From contig NC_049986.1 in assembly GCF_000003815.2 (NCBI RefSeq), positions 23,264,876 through 23,328,875 on the forward strand: 64,000 nucleotides of DNA. The letters run 5' to 3'. Below are positions 1-9,365 of this stretch, in pieces. The position numbers and the translations under genes are program-made. The stretch's first letter is position 1. The number at the start of each line of letters is the position of its first letter. Source of the DNA: Branchiostoma floridae. Its lineage: Eukaryota; Chordata; Leptocardii; Amphioxiformes; Branchiostomatidae. The notes beneath the pieces are model-generated. The model saw nothing but the letters and a program-made list of their open reading frames with translations, was not told where the DNA came from and did no database searches.

Positions 1-687
1 TATTTTTAGGCTAGAATTGTGAGAAGTCTTGTACTCGCACAGCCCACAATTGTAGGGTTTCACACCGGTGTGGTTTGCAACGTGTATTTTTAGGCTAGAT
101 TTGTAAGCCGTCCTGAATTCGCACTGCCCACAGTTGTAGCGTTTCTCGCCAGCATGTGTGAGCTTATGCCTATCTAGACTTGTTTTATGTCCCACAGCAA
201 AGTCACACTGGTCACATTTGTAGGGTGTCTCACTCGGGTGTGTGGTCATTTCACATATGTTGGGTTTTGTGTCTTCAGCTTTAACCAGCAAAGAAAAGTC
301 ACACACGTCACTACTGTAGGACTTCTCAGTCATCTTGTGTAAAGAACTCTCATCTACAGCCGATGCACCGGCGGTATGTGCTGCATCATGTCCATCCGCC
401 TGCCTAGCCTGGACGCCAGCCGTTTTAGAGTCACTCTGGTCCCCAATGACTGCTCCAGTGCCAACTGTTACTAACAAGTCCGGTATCCAGGCTACCATCT
501 GACCTGTATGGGGCTGTACATGTGCTTGTGGTGTGGCTCCTCCCTCCTCAGACTGGTTGGAAGTCGTACCATGAGTTTCTTCACACAGAGCTTCCAGTCT
601 CTCGTCCTGTTGTCTTTCTGTGTCTACTTCCAGATCTTCCCCGGCATCGTTCCCAGCATGCCCTGCACCAGAGATTGGTTCTTCCAT
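1..687 (-). CDS. Poly-C2H2 zinc-finger protein, class A (gene 1), 3' part outside window
   Basis: Open reading frame of 229 codons from an ATG at 685-687 to the window edge with no stop, so the C-terminus is missing. The start fits the class A pattern: an acceptor (TACTCAG, boundary at 689) followed two bases later by ATG and a leader beginning MEEP. The leader (about residues 1-150) is acidic and Ser/Thr/Gln-rich, as in genes 2-4, but has an extra segment of about 50 residues around positions 69-115. A decayed finger precedes two canonical C2H2 fingers (about 156-183 and 184-211) and the start of a third. Linkers are variants of TGEKP (AGEKR, TGVKP). The product is presumably nuclear and DNA-binding by family; targets cannot be inferred. 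The noncoding first exon is at about 1698-1786. Confidence 0.85.
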   Translation of the reverse strand, partial: MEEPISGAGHAGNDAGEDLEVDTERQQDERLEALCEETHGTTSNQSEEGGATPQAHVQPHTGQMVAWIPDLLVTVGTGAVIGDQSDSKTAGVQARQADGHDAAHTAGASAVDESSLHKMTEKSYSSDVCDFSLLVKAEDTKPNICEMTTHPSETPYKCDQCDFAVGHKTSLDRHKLTHAGEKRYNCGQCEFRTAYKSSLKIHVANHTGVKPYNCGLCEYKTSHNSSLKI

Positions 688-1697
688 TTCTGAGTAGCAA
701 AGACAGGAAGTAAAATAAGCGAAAGTGTTGATAATTGCATCCGTACTTACGTCCATGTTAAGTAACTATCACAGAGTACAATGGGGCATTATGGCATTGA
801 CCCCAGGTTTTCCACAGTAATCAAACTTTGAATAGAAAATTAGGATAAAGATGGTTAAAGACAAAAGTGGGCAAAGGGGGGGGGGGTTGAAAACAGCTTA
901 AAGTTACAAGTTAACCATCACATATGGCTTTAGGAAATAAGATAACAGTGAGAACAGCATGTTGCAAAAAATACCAGATTATTGTAGTCTTTCATTAATC
1001 CAATCAATGAATTAATAATCAATGTCAATATCTAAATGAATTCTATGACTTGTGTTTTAAGCAGACCCCACACGCGCGCATGCACAAACATACGCATGCA
1101 CAAACACACACATGCACAAACACGCACACGCATGCACAAACATACGCGCATACACACACAAGCGCATGCACAAACACACACACGCACAAACACATGCACA
1201 CACACACACACACACGTGCATGCACAAACACACAAGCATAGTATACACACACAGCTGTGCATACACCCATACATGCATAGTATACACACACAAAAAGCTG
1301 CACATATACACACATTCACACAGAGCTTCACATACACACGCACACATATACACAGATCGGCACATACACACGCACACACATATACACAGAGCTGCACATA
1401 CACGCACACACAGGTACACAGCTGTGCATACACATATAGTGATGCACATACGCGTACACACATACACAGAGATGCACATACATGCAGCTCGAAATAGCCA
1501 GTAGAGATGCACATACATGCAGCTCGAAATAGCCAGTATTGTGTCCGATTTAGATTTGTCGAAACGCCCCCCTCCCCCTTATGATATTTACAAACTGAAC
1601 ATGTAACACTAATCTTACAGTAAACAGACCTCTGTTTCTAGACTACAGAGAAATAAGCAAACCTAGAGGAAGAAAAAAAAGTTAACAAATGTCTCAC
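688..1697 (-). other. Intron of ZF gene 1
   Basis: On the minus strand the donor GTGAGA lies at 1692-1697 and the acceptor AG at 690-691. Apart from the CA-rich tract it holds short homopolymers (a G run near 877-886) and AT-rich sequence. I see no coding exon. Confidence 0.6.
1061..1538. repeat. CA-rich microsatellite tract in gene 1 intron
   Basis: About 480 bp built from CACA, CACAAACA and GCATGCACAAAC units, open in several frames on both strands by composition only. Its end carries a tandem duplication of about 35 bp (1470-1503 and 1504-1538, motif ATGCAGCTCGAAATAGCC). Similar tracts sit in the introns of genes 2 and 3, so the tract was probably copied with the gene unit. Confidence 0.9.
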
Positions 1698-1867
1698 CTG
1701 CCGGTTTATGGCCCTGCTAACTTAAAGAGATGTTGTCTTTTTACAAAAAGTTGCGATGGACTGCAAAGAAAAGATGCTCCCGACAAACCAAAATGGCGGA
1801 GGTGAACTGACCCCTCTGGACTAGTGAGGTCGAAGGTCAAAGTTTATATTGTATACCTGATTACCGG
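1698..1867 (-). promoter_or_regulatory. Promoter and noncoding exon 1 of ZF gene 1
   Basis: Read leftwards the block contains ACCTGATTAC (about 1855-1864 on the + strand), an AAGGTCAAAG element (1833-1842), a YY1-like CCGCCATTTTGG core (about 1789-1800) and then an exon of about 90 bases ending CGGCAG before GTGAGA. The exon has no conserved ATG. The same arrangement recurs at eight other loci in this window, which is the main support. Confidence 0.7.
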
Positions 1868-2660
1868 TATTATCCATACAGCACTGACTTAATGACAATT
1901 TGTAAGCTTGTACAAAAACATACAACAAGGCCTACCCAGTATAACTTATAACTCGACTACAAAGATGCTTTTTATTGTATTAACATGATTTTTGATTTTT
2001 TTTCTCTAATTTGGGACCCTTTCTTCTTGTTCTCGTTCATTTACACCTCTAAGGACAGGTCGACCTCGACTAACCTGCATAGACCAACTTGCCCGTGATG
2101 TGGGGTTACGGGTCGAGGACCTAAAGAACGCTATGGGGGACAGAGACGTCTGGAAGGAGAGGGTGGACTTGGTCCGGGCAAGCAGCCCGCGATGATGATG
2201 ATGAAACCTATAGAGGAAATTCTTGGGAACATTGCCTTTCACACTGATTAAGAAACCTTGAGAATCTCAAAATGAGATGGCACACATAAACAACACTACA
2301 TTTCAAACAGCTTTGTAACTTACGTCGGGTCAACATTTTTTATTTTATTTTTCCATATCATGTACATCACCATAGTGTACTTCTTATAATCTAAGATATA
2401 GACATAACCCAACAATGTTTATACATGATGTAACAAATATTAATAAAGTATACACTGACAACGCAGTGTAATAAGTAATCTACATATAATAGAGAAATAA
2501 CCGAACCAATCCAACCTGAAAAGTTTTTCACGGCACACTCGGGGTATTTTTTTTTATTAAGACAGACCTAACAAACGTCCTGCAGTGTCGCAACGACACA
2601 ACATGTCTTACTCGTGTGTTTTACCATAAATAACTTCATCAGGTTGGCAATTATTCATAT
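1868..2660. other. Intergenic region between gene 1 promoter and the gene 2 tail
   Basis: Holds a LINE 3' fragment (2049-2195). The AT-rich sequence at 2310-2600 is similar to 8640-8800 and 16120-16420, so it is probably the shared 3' flank of class A units. No independent gene is seen. Confidence 0.5.
2049..2195 (+). mobile_element. LINE 3'-end fragment (reverse-transcriptase C-terminus)
   Basis: About 48 codons are open on the + strand up to a run of TGA triplets. The translation begins TGRPRLTCIDQL and ends with a GDRDVWKERV-type motif. A basic RPR stretch, then a W or L D-Q/N-L patch and a final A..DR..W motif is typical of the C-terminal tail of non-LTR retrotransposon polyproteins. The (TGA)n repeat at 2193-2204 would be its 3' tail. 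No catalytic domain remains. Confidence 0.6.
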
Positions 2661-2663
2661 AGT

Positions 2664-2965
2664 AAGGTAGCCTCTACCAGGCTCCGTGGTTTGGTGGTCT
2701 AATTGTAGAAATTGATCAAATACTGAAATAGAGTCAATAGTACGCTCGGGGAGTCAGCCGGCCGAGATAGCTCCCCTCAAGTCCAANNNNNNNNNNNNNN
2801 NNNNNNNNNNNNNNNNNNNNNNNNNNNNNNNNNNNNNNNNNNNNNNNNNNNNNNNNNNNNNNNNNNNNNNNNNNNNNNNNNNNNNNTACTATTGACTCTA
2901 TTTGACCAATTTCTACAATTAGACCACCGATTCCACGTAGCCTGGTAGAGGCTAATAGTAAGGTT
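2664..2965. mobile_element. MITE-like inverted repeat spanning an assembly gap
   Basis: Left arm (about 2664-2745) and right arm (about 2887-2965) are inverted copies sharing CCTCTACCAGGCT, GGTGGTCTAATTGTAGAAATTG and GAGTCAATAGTA. The loop is a 100-N gap (2787-2886), so its content is unknown. The hairpin itself may have caused the gap. Confidence 0.7.
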
Positions 2966-3039
2966 CTATAGGCGGTTCCAACGTTTCGTTTTCTATCAGA
3001 CACCATCATCAGGGTAGAATCTTGTTGTGCAGTTCTGTT

Positions 3040-3627
3040 TCCGTGTGCAGCAGAAAAGTCACATTACATGTAGTAGGGTTTGACACCGGTAAGTTTTCTT
3101 TGGTGTACAGTTAAGTGGGACTTCTTTACTGCCCTGTATCCGAACACATCACACAGATATGGTTTGTTACCTTGTGTGTTGTGCCATATGCTGGTTCGCA
3201 TATTTTCCGTGCAGCAGAACAGTCGCATAGGACACATTTCTTCTAAGATTTCTCACAGGTATGTTTTCTTTGGTGTACAGTTAAGTGTGGCTTCTTAACT
3301 GCCAGCAAGCGCACTTCCCGCACACATAAGGGTCCGCTACATCAAGGAGCTTTTACACGTGTGCTGGTCTAGATACTCTTGCCGAGTAGCAGAATAGTCG
3401 CACATGTCACATTTCTAAGATTCCTCGCCGGTATGTTTCCTTAAATGTACAGTTAAGTGAGGCTTCTTAACTGTTCTGTAACCGCACTTCTCAAGGGTTT
3501 CTTGCCTGTGTACGTCGTCATGTGTTGGTCTAGATAGCTTTTCTATCCAGCAGAATAGTCGCATTTGTCACATTTGTCGAGTTTCTCACCGGTGTGTTTT
3601 CTTTGGTGTAGAGTTAATTGTGACTTC
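3040..3627 (-). pseudogene. Fossil zinc-finger tail of gene 2
   Basis: Minus-strand sequence beyond the gene 2 stop still contains recognisable linkers (reverse complements of TTTCTCACCGGT), Cys-pair remnants and finger-like spacing. It is broken by frameshifts and stop codons (for example TAG inside a finger near 3540). The present C-terminus of gene 2 is therefore secondary, and the ancestral array was several fingers longer. Confidence 0.75.
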
Positions 3628-6263
3628 TTAACAATTCTTGCCGGTATGCTTTCTTAGATGTACAGTTAAGTTATATTTCTTAACTGTTCGGTAACCACAC
3701 TCCTCACACATATACGGCTTGTCGCCAGTGTGCTTCGTCGCGTGCTGGTTTAACTGTTTTTTCCCTACAGTAGAATAATCGCATAGGTCACATTTGTAGG
3801 GTTTGTCACCGGTATGTCTTTTTAGGTGTACAATTAGGTCAGCATTGTAAGCTGTCCTGTACCCGCACTGCTCACACAAGTAGGGTTTGTTACCCGTATG
3901 CTTTGCCATGTGCTCGTCTAAATGTGCTTTCCGTGCTGTGGAATAGTCGCACTGGTCGCACTTGTAGGGCTTTTCGCCTGTATGCGTCCTCATGTGGCTT
4001 GAGAGGTCAGACATTTTAGCAGCCATGAATCCACATTTCTCACACATGTAGGGTTTCTCACCGGTGTGTTTTCTCATATGTCTGACTAGGTTAGATTTTG
4101 CAGCCGACCTGAACTCGCACTGTCCGCACTTGTAGGGTTTCTCGCCAGTGTGTTTAGTCATGTGTTGGTCTAAATTCTTTTTCCACGCAGCAGAATAGTC
4201 GCACTGGTCACATTTATAGGGTTTCTCACCTGCATGATTTCTCAATGCTTGGTAAGGTTACCTTTAGTAGCTGTCCTGAACTCGCACTGTCCACACGTGT
4301 AGGGTTTCTCGCCAGTGTGTTTAGCCATGTGTTGGTCTAAATTTTTTTTCCACGATGCAGAATAGCCGCACAGGTCACATTTATAGGGTTTCTCACCTGT
4401 GTGTTTTCTCAGATGTCTTGTTAGTTCAAATTTAGCAGCAGTTCGGAACTCGCACTCTCCACATTTGTAGGGTTTCTCGCCAGTGTGGTGTGACATGTGT
4501 AGGACTAAACTCTTTTTCCACGCAGAAGAAAAGTCGCACTGGTCACATTTATAGGATGTCCCGGCTGTATGTCTTTTCATACGCATCGATAGATCAGACC
4601 TATCAAATGCCTTGTGCCCTTGTTTCTCACCACCATGTTTCAACATGTGTGTCCTTAGATTACTTTTCTTTGCAGAGGAATAGTCACACTGGTCACATTT
4701 GTGAGGTTTCTCACCTGTATGTTTTGTCATATGTCGGGTTAGTTCATATTTAGTAGCAGTTCTGAACTCGCACTCACCACATTTGTAGGGTTTCTCTCCA
4801 GTGTGTCGCACCATGTGTAGGACTAAACTCTTTTTCCACGCAGAAGAAAAGTCGCACTGGTCACATTTATAGGATGTCCCGGCTGTATGTCTTTTCATAT
4901 GCATCGATTGATCAGACCTATCAAATGCCTTGTACCCTTGTTTCTCACCACCATGTTTCAACATGTGTGTCCTTAGATTACTTTTCTTTGCAGAGGAATA
5001 GTCACACTGGTCACATTTGTAAGGTTTCTCACCTGTATGTTTTGTCATATGTCTGGTTAGTTCATATTTAGCAGCAGTTGTGAACTCGCACTCTCCACAT
5101 TTGTAGGGTTTATCACCGGTGTGGTGTGACATGTGTAGGATTAAACTCTTTTTCCACGCAGAAGAAAAGTCGCACTGGTCACATTTATAGGGTTTCTCCG
5201 CCGCATGTCTTTTCATATGCATGGCTAGGTGAGACCTATCAGTTGTCCTGTACCCGCACTCTTCACATATGCAGAGATTCTCACCACCATGTTTCAACAT
5301 GTGTGCCCTTAGATGATCCTTCCGTTCAGAGGAATAGTCGCACTGGTCACATTTGTGAGGTTTCTCACTTACAGTATGTTTTCTCATATGTCTGCTTAGT
5401 TCATATTTAGCAGCAGTCCTGTACCCGCACTTACCACACTTGTAGGGTTTCTTGCCAGTGTGGTGTGACATATGTAGGACTAAACTCTTTTTCCACGCAG
5501 AAAAATAGTCGCACTGGTCGCATTTGTAGGGCTTCTCACCTGTATGTTTCTTCATATGCTTAGATAGGTCAGACCTATCACCCGCCATGTACCCGCACTC
5601 TCCACAAAGAAAGGGTGTCTCTCCATGTTTAAACATGTGTTTCCTTAGATTGTTCTTACATGCGGAGGAATAGTCACACTGGTCACATTTGTGAGGTCTC
5701 TTACCGGTATGTTTTCTCATATGTCTGACTAGGTCGTGTTTAGCAGCAGTCCTGTACTCGCACTCTCCACACTTGTAGGGTTTCTTACCAGTGTGATGTG
5801 ACATGTGTAGGACTAAACTCTTTTTCCACGCAGAAGAATAGTCGCATTGGTCACATTTGTAGGGCTTCTCACCTGTATGTTTCTTCATATGCTGTGACAG
5901 GTCAGACATACTGACCGTCCTGTGCCCACACTCCCCGCACATGTAGGGTTTTGTGCGTTTAGCCTTGCGTTTCTTTAAACTTGTTCTGGATTGTGAAGAA
6001 AAGTCGCATTCGTCACTACTGTACGACTTCTCCGTCGTCTTGTGTAAAGAACCCTCATCTACATGTGCCTGTGGTGTGGCTCCTCTCTCCTCAGACTGGT
6101 TGGAAGTCGTAACGTGCGTTTCCTCCCACAGAATTTCCTGTCCCTCGCTCTGCTGCCTTTCCGTGTTTTCTCCATCGTTCCCAGGATGCCCTGCACCATG
6201 GTTTGGTCCTTCCATTTCTTCATCGTTCCCAGGATGCTCTGCACCACAGCTTGGTTCTTCCAT
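3628..6263 (-). CDS. Poly-C2H2 zinc-finger protein, class A (gene 2), frameshifted
   Basis: Starts ATG at 6261-6263 just after a TTACTTTCAG acceptor. The first frame (4242-6263, 673 aa) has the MEEP acidic leader, a decayed finger, and about 18 complete C2H2 fingers, with interleaved decayed ones. It stops inside the next finger after its first zinc-binding His (NLTKH). A second frame (3628-4245) resumes with the following residues and seven more fingers, ending TGKNC. Gene 3, which is nearly identical, reads straight through this point. It has three A's where gene 2 has two (CTCAATGC against CTCAAATGC on the + strand, near 4235), so a single-base deletion explains the split. A three-base insertion in a linker (TVSEKP) is also seen. 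The result is either a truncated 673-aa protein or an assembly error. Exon 1 lies at about 8053-8142. Confidence 0.8.
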
Positions 6264-6497
6264 CTCTGAAAGTAAAATACGAAAGCGACAGTTCTAATGA
6301 TTTCAACCATACTTACGTCCGTGTTACGTAACTATCACAGTGTATGATCAGGCATTATGGCATTGACCTTAGGTTTTCTTAAAGACAAAGGTGGGCGAAC
6401 TGGAGCGGGGTGAAAACAGCTTGAAGCTACAACCAAGGCAATCCTCGGGCTACCATCATGTATGGCTCTAGGAAATTAAAGATAACAGTGAAAACAT

Positions 6498-6709
6498 TAC
6501 TGTAAATGCATTTAAGTTCGCGGGGATTTAATTTCGTGGTAGCGGGAAAAGGGACTTTTCGCGGTGGATTTAATTTCGCGGTAACACTATTGACTGCAGC
6601 TTAATACCATAGCAGAGAAATGCTCGCGGTGGATTTAAGTTCGCGGTGAAGAGGTCACCACGAAAACCGCGAACATTAATCCATTGCGAACATTTCTGCA
6701 TTTACAGTA
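6498..6709. mobile_element. Fold-back MITE with TACTGTAAATGCA termini
   Basis: About 212 bp beginning TACTGTAAATGCA and ending TGCATTTACAGTA. Internal GTTCGCGG and CGCGGTGGATTTAA motifs occur on both arms. A related partial copy is at 47530-47745. No coding capacity. Confidence 0.8.
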
Positions 6710-6864
6710 TGTTGCGAGAAAAAGAAAAACATTTGATTGTAAACTTTCAATCATCCAATCAATGAATCAATCACTAATCAATATCTAAATGATATCCAAT
6801 TCTACGATTTGTATTTTCCAGGAAGTGTAGTGTTAAACACCTATAGAGACCCAAATAAAGATCG

Positions 6865-7440
6865 GACTTACATGTACTACAAACGGATTCTGGTTCAACT
6901 TGAGACTGTATTATAGTCTTAAGATGACACTGTTGCAGATAAAGCTACTATTTGCCACTAGTATATGATAGTACAAGTGTTATGTACTCTTACCATTTAT
7001 CTGCACTTTGTGCTTAGCCACATCTCACCAGCTTGAATCACCACAGCCCTATTCAAGACGGCTTCTCTGCCTCCAATTCAAGCGCCTATCCCTCATCTCC
7101 TCTGACAGGAAATCTAGTGACTCTACCCAATATGGTTGGAATGCCAGTAGTACTGTCTTACATGCACTGTCCCCTCCATGGGATTCCATCAATCTGTGGC
7201 CCAATGTCACAATTTTCTAGGCCACAAAACTCCAGCCCCCAAGGGAGTCTCAATTACCCACTTTCTACCAGGTTGGAATTCCTTGCCGTGACTGGCATTA
7301 CAAACATTTCCATGGACCAGCATTCCTGTGGAAACATGCCTGTGCAACTCCTAGAATTTTTGCAGTGAACAAATATACCATTTGGCTCGCCTCTTAGGCG
7401 TCGCCAAAAAGAAGACAATACCACCATGCTACCCTCACAA
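6865..7440. other. Unclassified insertion in gene 2 intron
   Basis: The flanks align with the gene 3 intron (around 14920-14970), but this stretch has no counterpart there. A 111-codon frame is open on the + strand (7033-7368), and a minus-strand frame also runs 7254-7448. Neither carries a motif I recognise, so I treat it as repeat-derived DNA of unknown type. Confidence 0.4.
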
Positions 7441-7850
7441 ACACACAATGCATAGCGCTATACATACAATCTATGATACACCCACTCATGCATACAGACT
7501 CTGAGAGCTGCACATACATGCACAAACACACAGAGCTACACACACGCGCACACACATATACACAGAGTTGCACAAAGGCGTACACACACACGCAGAGTTA
7601 CACGGACACACAATTACCGCCAAAGTTTATACATACACGCATACTTACACAAAGATACACACACACACACACTATGATCTATACAGAGCAACACATACAT
7701 ACACGCCCACGGTCTCTGTGTCTCATACACATACGCAGAGTTGAACACACACACATATTCACACTTACACACACATATGATATACACAGAGCTGCCTGAT
7801 ACGCGCACACAAATACAAACATATGCACGCACGCACAAACATACATACGC
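7440..7850. repeat. CA-rich microsatellite tract in gene 2 intron
   Basis: Irregular CACACA, TACACA and CATACA units similar to 1061-1538 and 14985-15220, at the equivalent position in the duplicated gene unit. Reading frames here are compositional. Confidence 0.85.
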
Positions 7851-8052
7851 TATGCCTTACAATATACCAAGACTATTCTCCTGACCATAAGGAAAAATAC
7901 TAATGATCAGTATCTAATACTTAGCTTTGACCCCCCCCCCCCCCCGACACACACACCTTGCAAGCCAAACAAATATTATAAACAAACCTCTGTTTCTAGA
8001 CTACTCAATAATTGGCAAAACTAGAGTGAAAGACAGTTCACAAATGCCTTAC

Positions 8053-8220
8053 CTGCCGACATATGGTCCTGCAAAGTTGCACAGATGTTGACTTGTCGTG
8101 AAAACTGCGATGACATGCAAAGAAAAAAATGCTCCGACAAACCAAAATGGCGGAGGTGACGCTGACCCCTTTGAACTTGCCAGGTTAAAGGTCAGAGTTA
8201 AAACTGTATACCTGATTACC
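8053..8220 (-). promoter_or_regulatory. Promoter and noncoding exon 1 of ZF gene 2
   Basis: The exon ends CGGCAG before GTAAGG. Its upstream side shows the YY1-like core (8143-8155), AGGTTAAAGGTCAG (8182-8195) and ACCTGATTACC (8210-8220). Layout and spacing match gene 1. Confidence 0.7.
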
Positions 8221-8774
8221 GTATTTTACCCCCATACCGCACTAACTTGTAATGGCAATTAATCTGTTGGCCTGTACGAAAACATACAACAAGGGATATC
8301 CAGTATAACTTATAAATCCACTGCAATGACACTTTTTTTATTGTACATGATTTTCCTCTAATTCGGGACATTTTGTTCTTGGTTTCCGTTCTTTTTCGCA
8401 CTGGAGAAAATTCTTTCGAATACTGGCTTACACACTGATTAGAAAACCTTACTTTCGATAGACATACATGAAAAATGGGAAATCAAATCAGAGGGAAAAT
8501 GTGTTTGATTCGTTGCGTAAAGAATTGATGAACTGATGTCTAGAACCAAATAAATACACCTTTACATTGTATACCATCCTTATATTGTGCATACTCGTAG
8601 ATGGCATACATAAACAACACGAACAGGTATTTCAAACAGCTTGCAACTTACGTCGGGTCAACATTTTTTTTCTAATTTTTCCATACCATGTACATCACCA
8701 TAATGTACTAATAATGATCTAAGATATAGGCATAACCTAACAACGTCTTTAAATGATGTAACAAAACTTAATAA

Positions 8775-9365
8775 AGTAAACAGTGACGGCACAGTCTTAA
8801 GTGTGACTTCTTAACTGCGCTGTATCCGCACTCCCAGCACGCGTAGGGTTTGTTACCAGTGTGTTGTGCCATGTACTGGTCTACATGCGCTTCCTGTGCT
8901 GCAGAATAGTCGCATATGTCACATTTCTTCTAAGGTTTCTCACAGGTATGTTTTCTTTGGTGTACAGTTAAGTGTGGCTTCTTAGCTGCCCGTAACCGCA
9001 CTTCCCGCACACAAGGGTCTGTTACATCAAGGAGCTTTTACATGTGTGCTGGTCTAGATACTCTTGCCGTGTAGCTTAATAGTCGCACATGTCACATTTC
9101 TAAGGTTTCTCACAGGTATGTTTCCTGAAATGTGCAGTTAAGTGAGACTTGTCCATTGTTCCATAACCGCACTCCACAAGTACACAAAGGGTTTCTAGCC
9201 ATGTGAGCAGCTAAACTTCGTTTCCATGCAGCAGAATAGTCGCATATGTCACATTTCTAAGGTTTCTCACCGGTATGTTTCCTTAAATGTGCAGTTAAGT
9301 GAGACTTGTTCATTGTTCCATAACCACACTCCGCAAATACAAAAAGGGTTTCTAGCCTGTATGCG
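8775..9365 (-). pseudogene. Fossil zinc-finger tail of gene 3, cut off by a LINE
   Basis: Minus-strand ZF remnants with linkers, Cys pairs and the linker stop TAG (reverse complement of TTTCTAGCC at about 9190 and 9351). The end around 9250-9360 is nearly identical to 16810-16910 in the gene 4 tail. There the sequence runs on into intact fingers. Here a LINE separates it from the gene 3 array that resumes at 11346. Confidence 0.75.

Larger units (their letters stand above)
6264..8052 (-). other. Intron of ZF gene 2
   Basis: Acceptor at 6266-6267 and donor GTAAGG at 8047-8052 on the minus strand. Contents: a fold-back MITE (6498-6709), an unclassified insert (about 6865-7440) absent from the gene 3 intron, a CA-rich tract (7440-7850) and a C run (7930-7944). 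Confidence 0.6.

Noticed and set aside
1032-1518. Overlapping 130-160 codon frames on both strands
   Set aside because: They arise from CA-rich repeats that lack stops in several frames; the translations are low-complexity H/T or C/V runs.
4490-5410. Plus-strand frames opposite the zinc-finger exons (also at 12329-13264, 17020-17344, 20269-21537, 41419-41765)
   Set aside because: Mirror frames of the finger repeat; their periodic similarity comes from the minus-strand fingers.
5953-6310. Plus-strand frames of 114 and 116 codons opposite the class A leader (also 13807-14185, 18185-18503)
   Set aside because: Antisense of the conserved leader; the minus-strand frame has the splice acceptor, start and homology.
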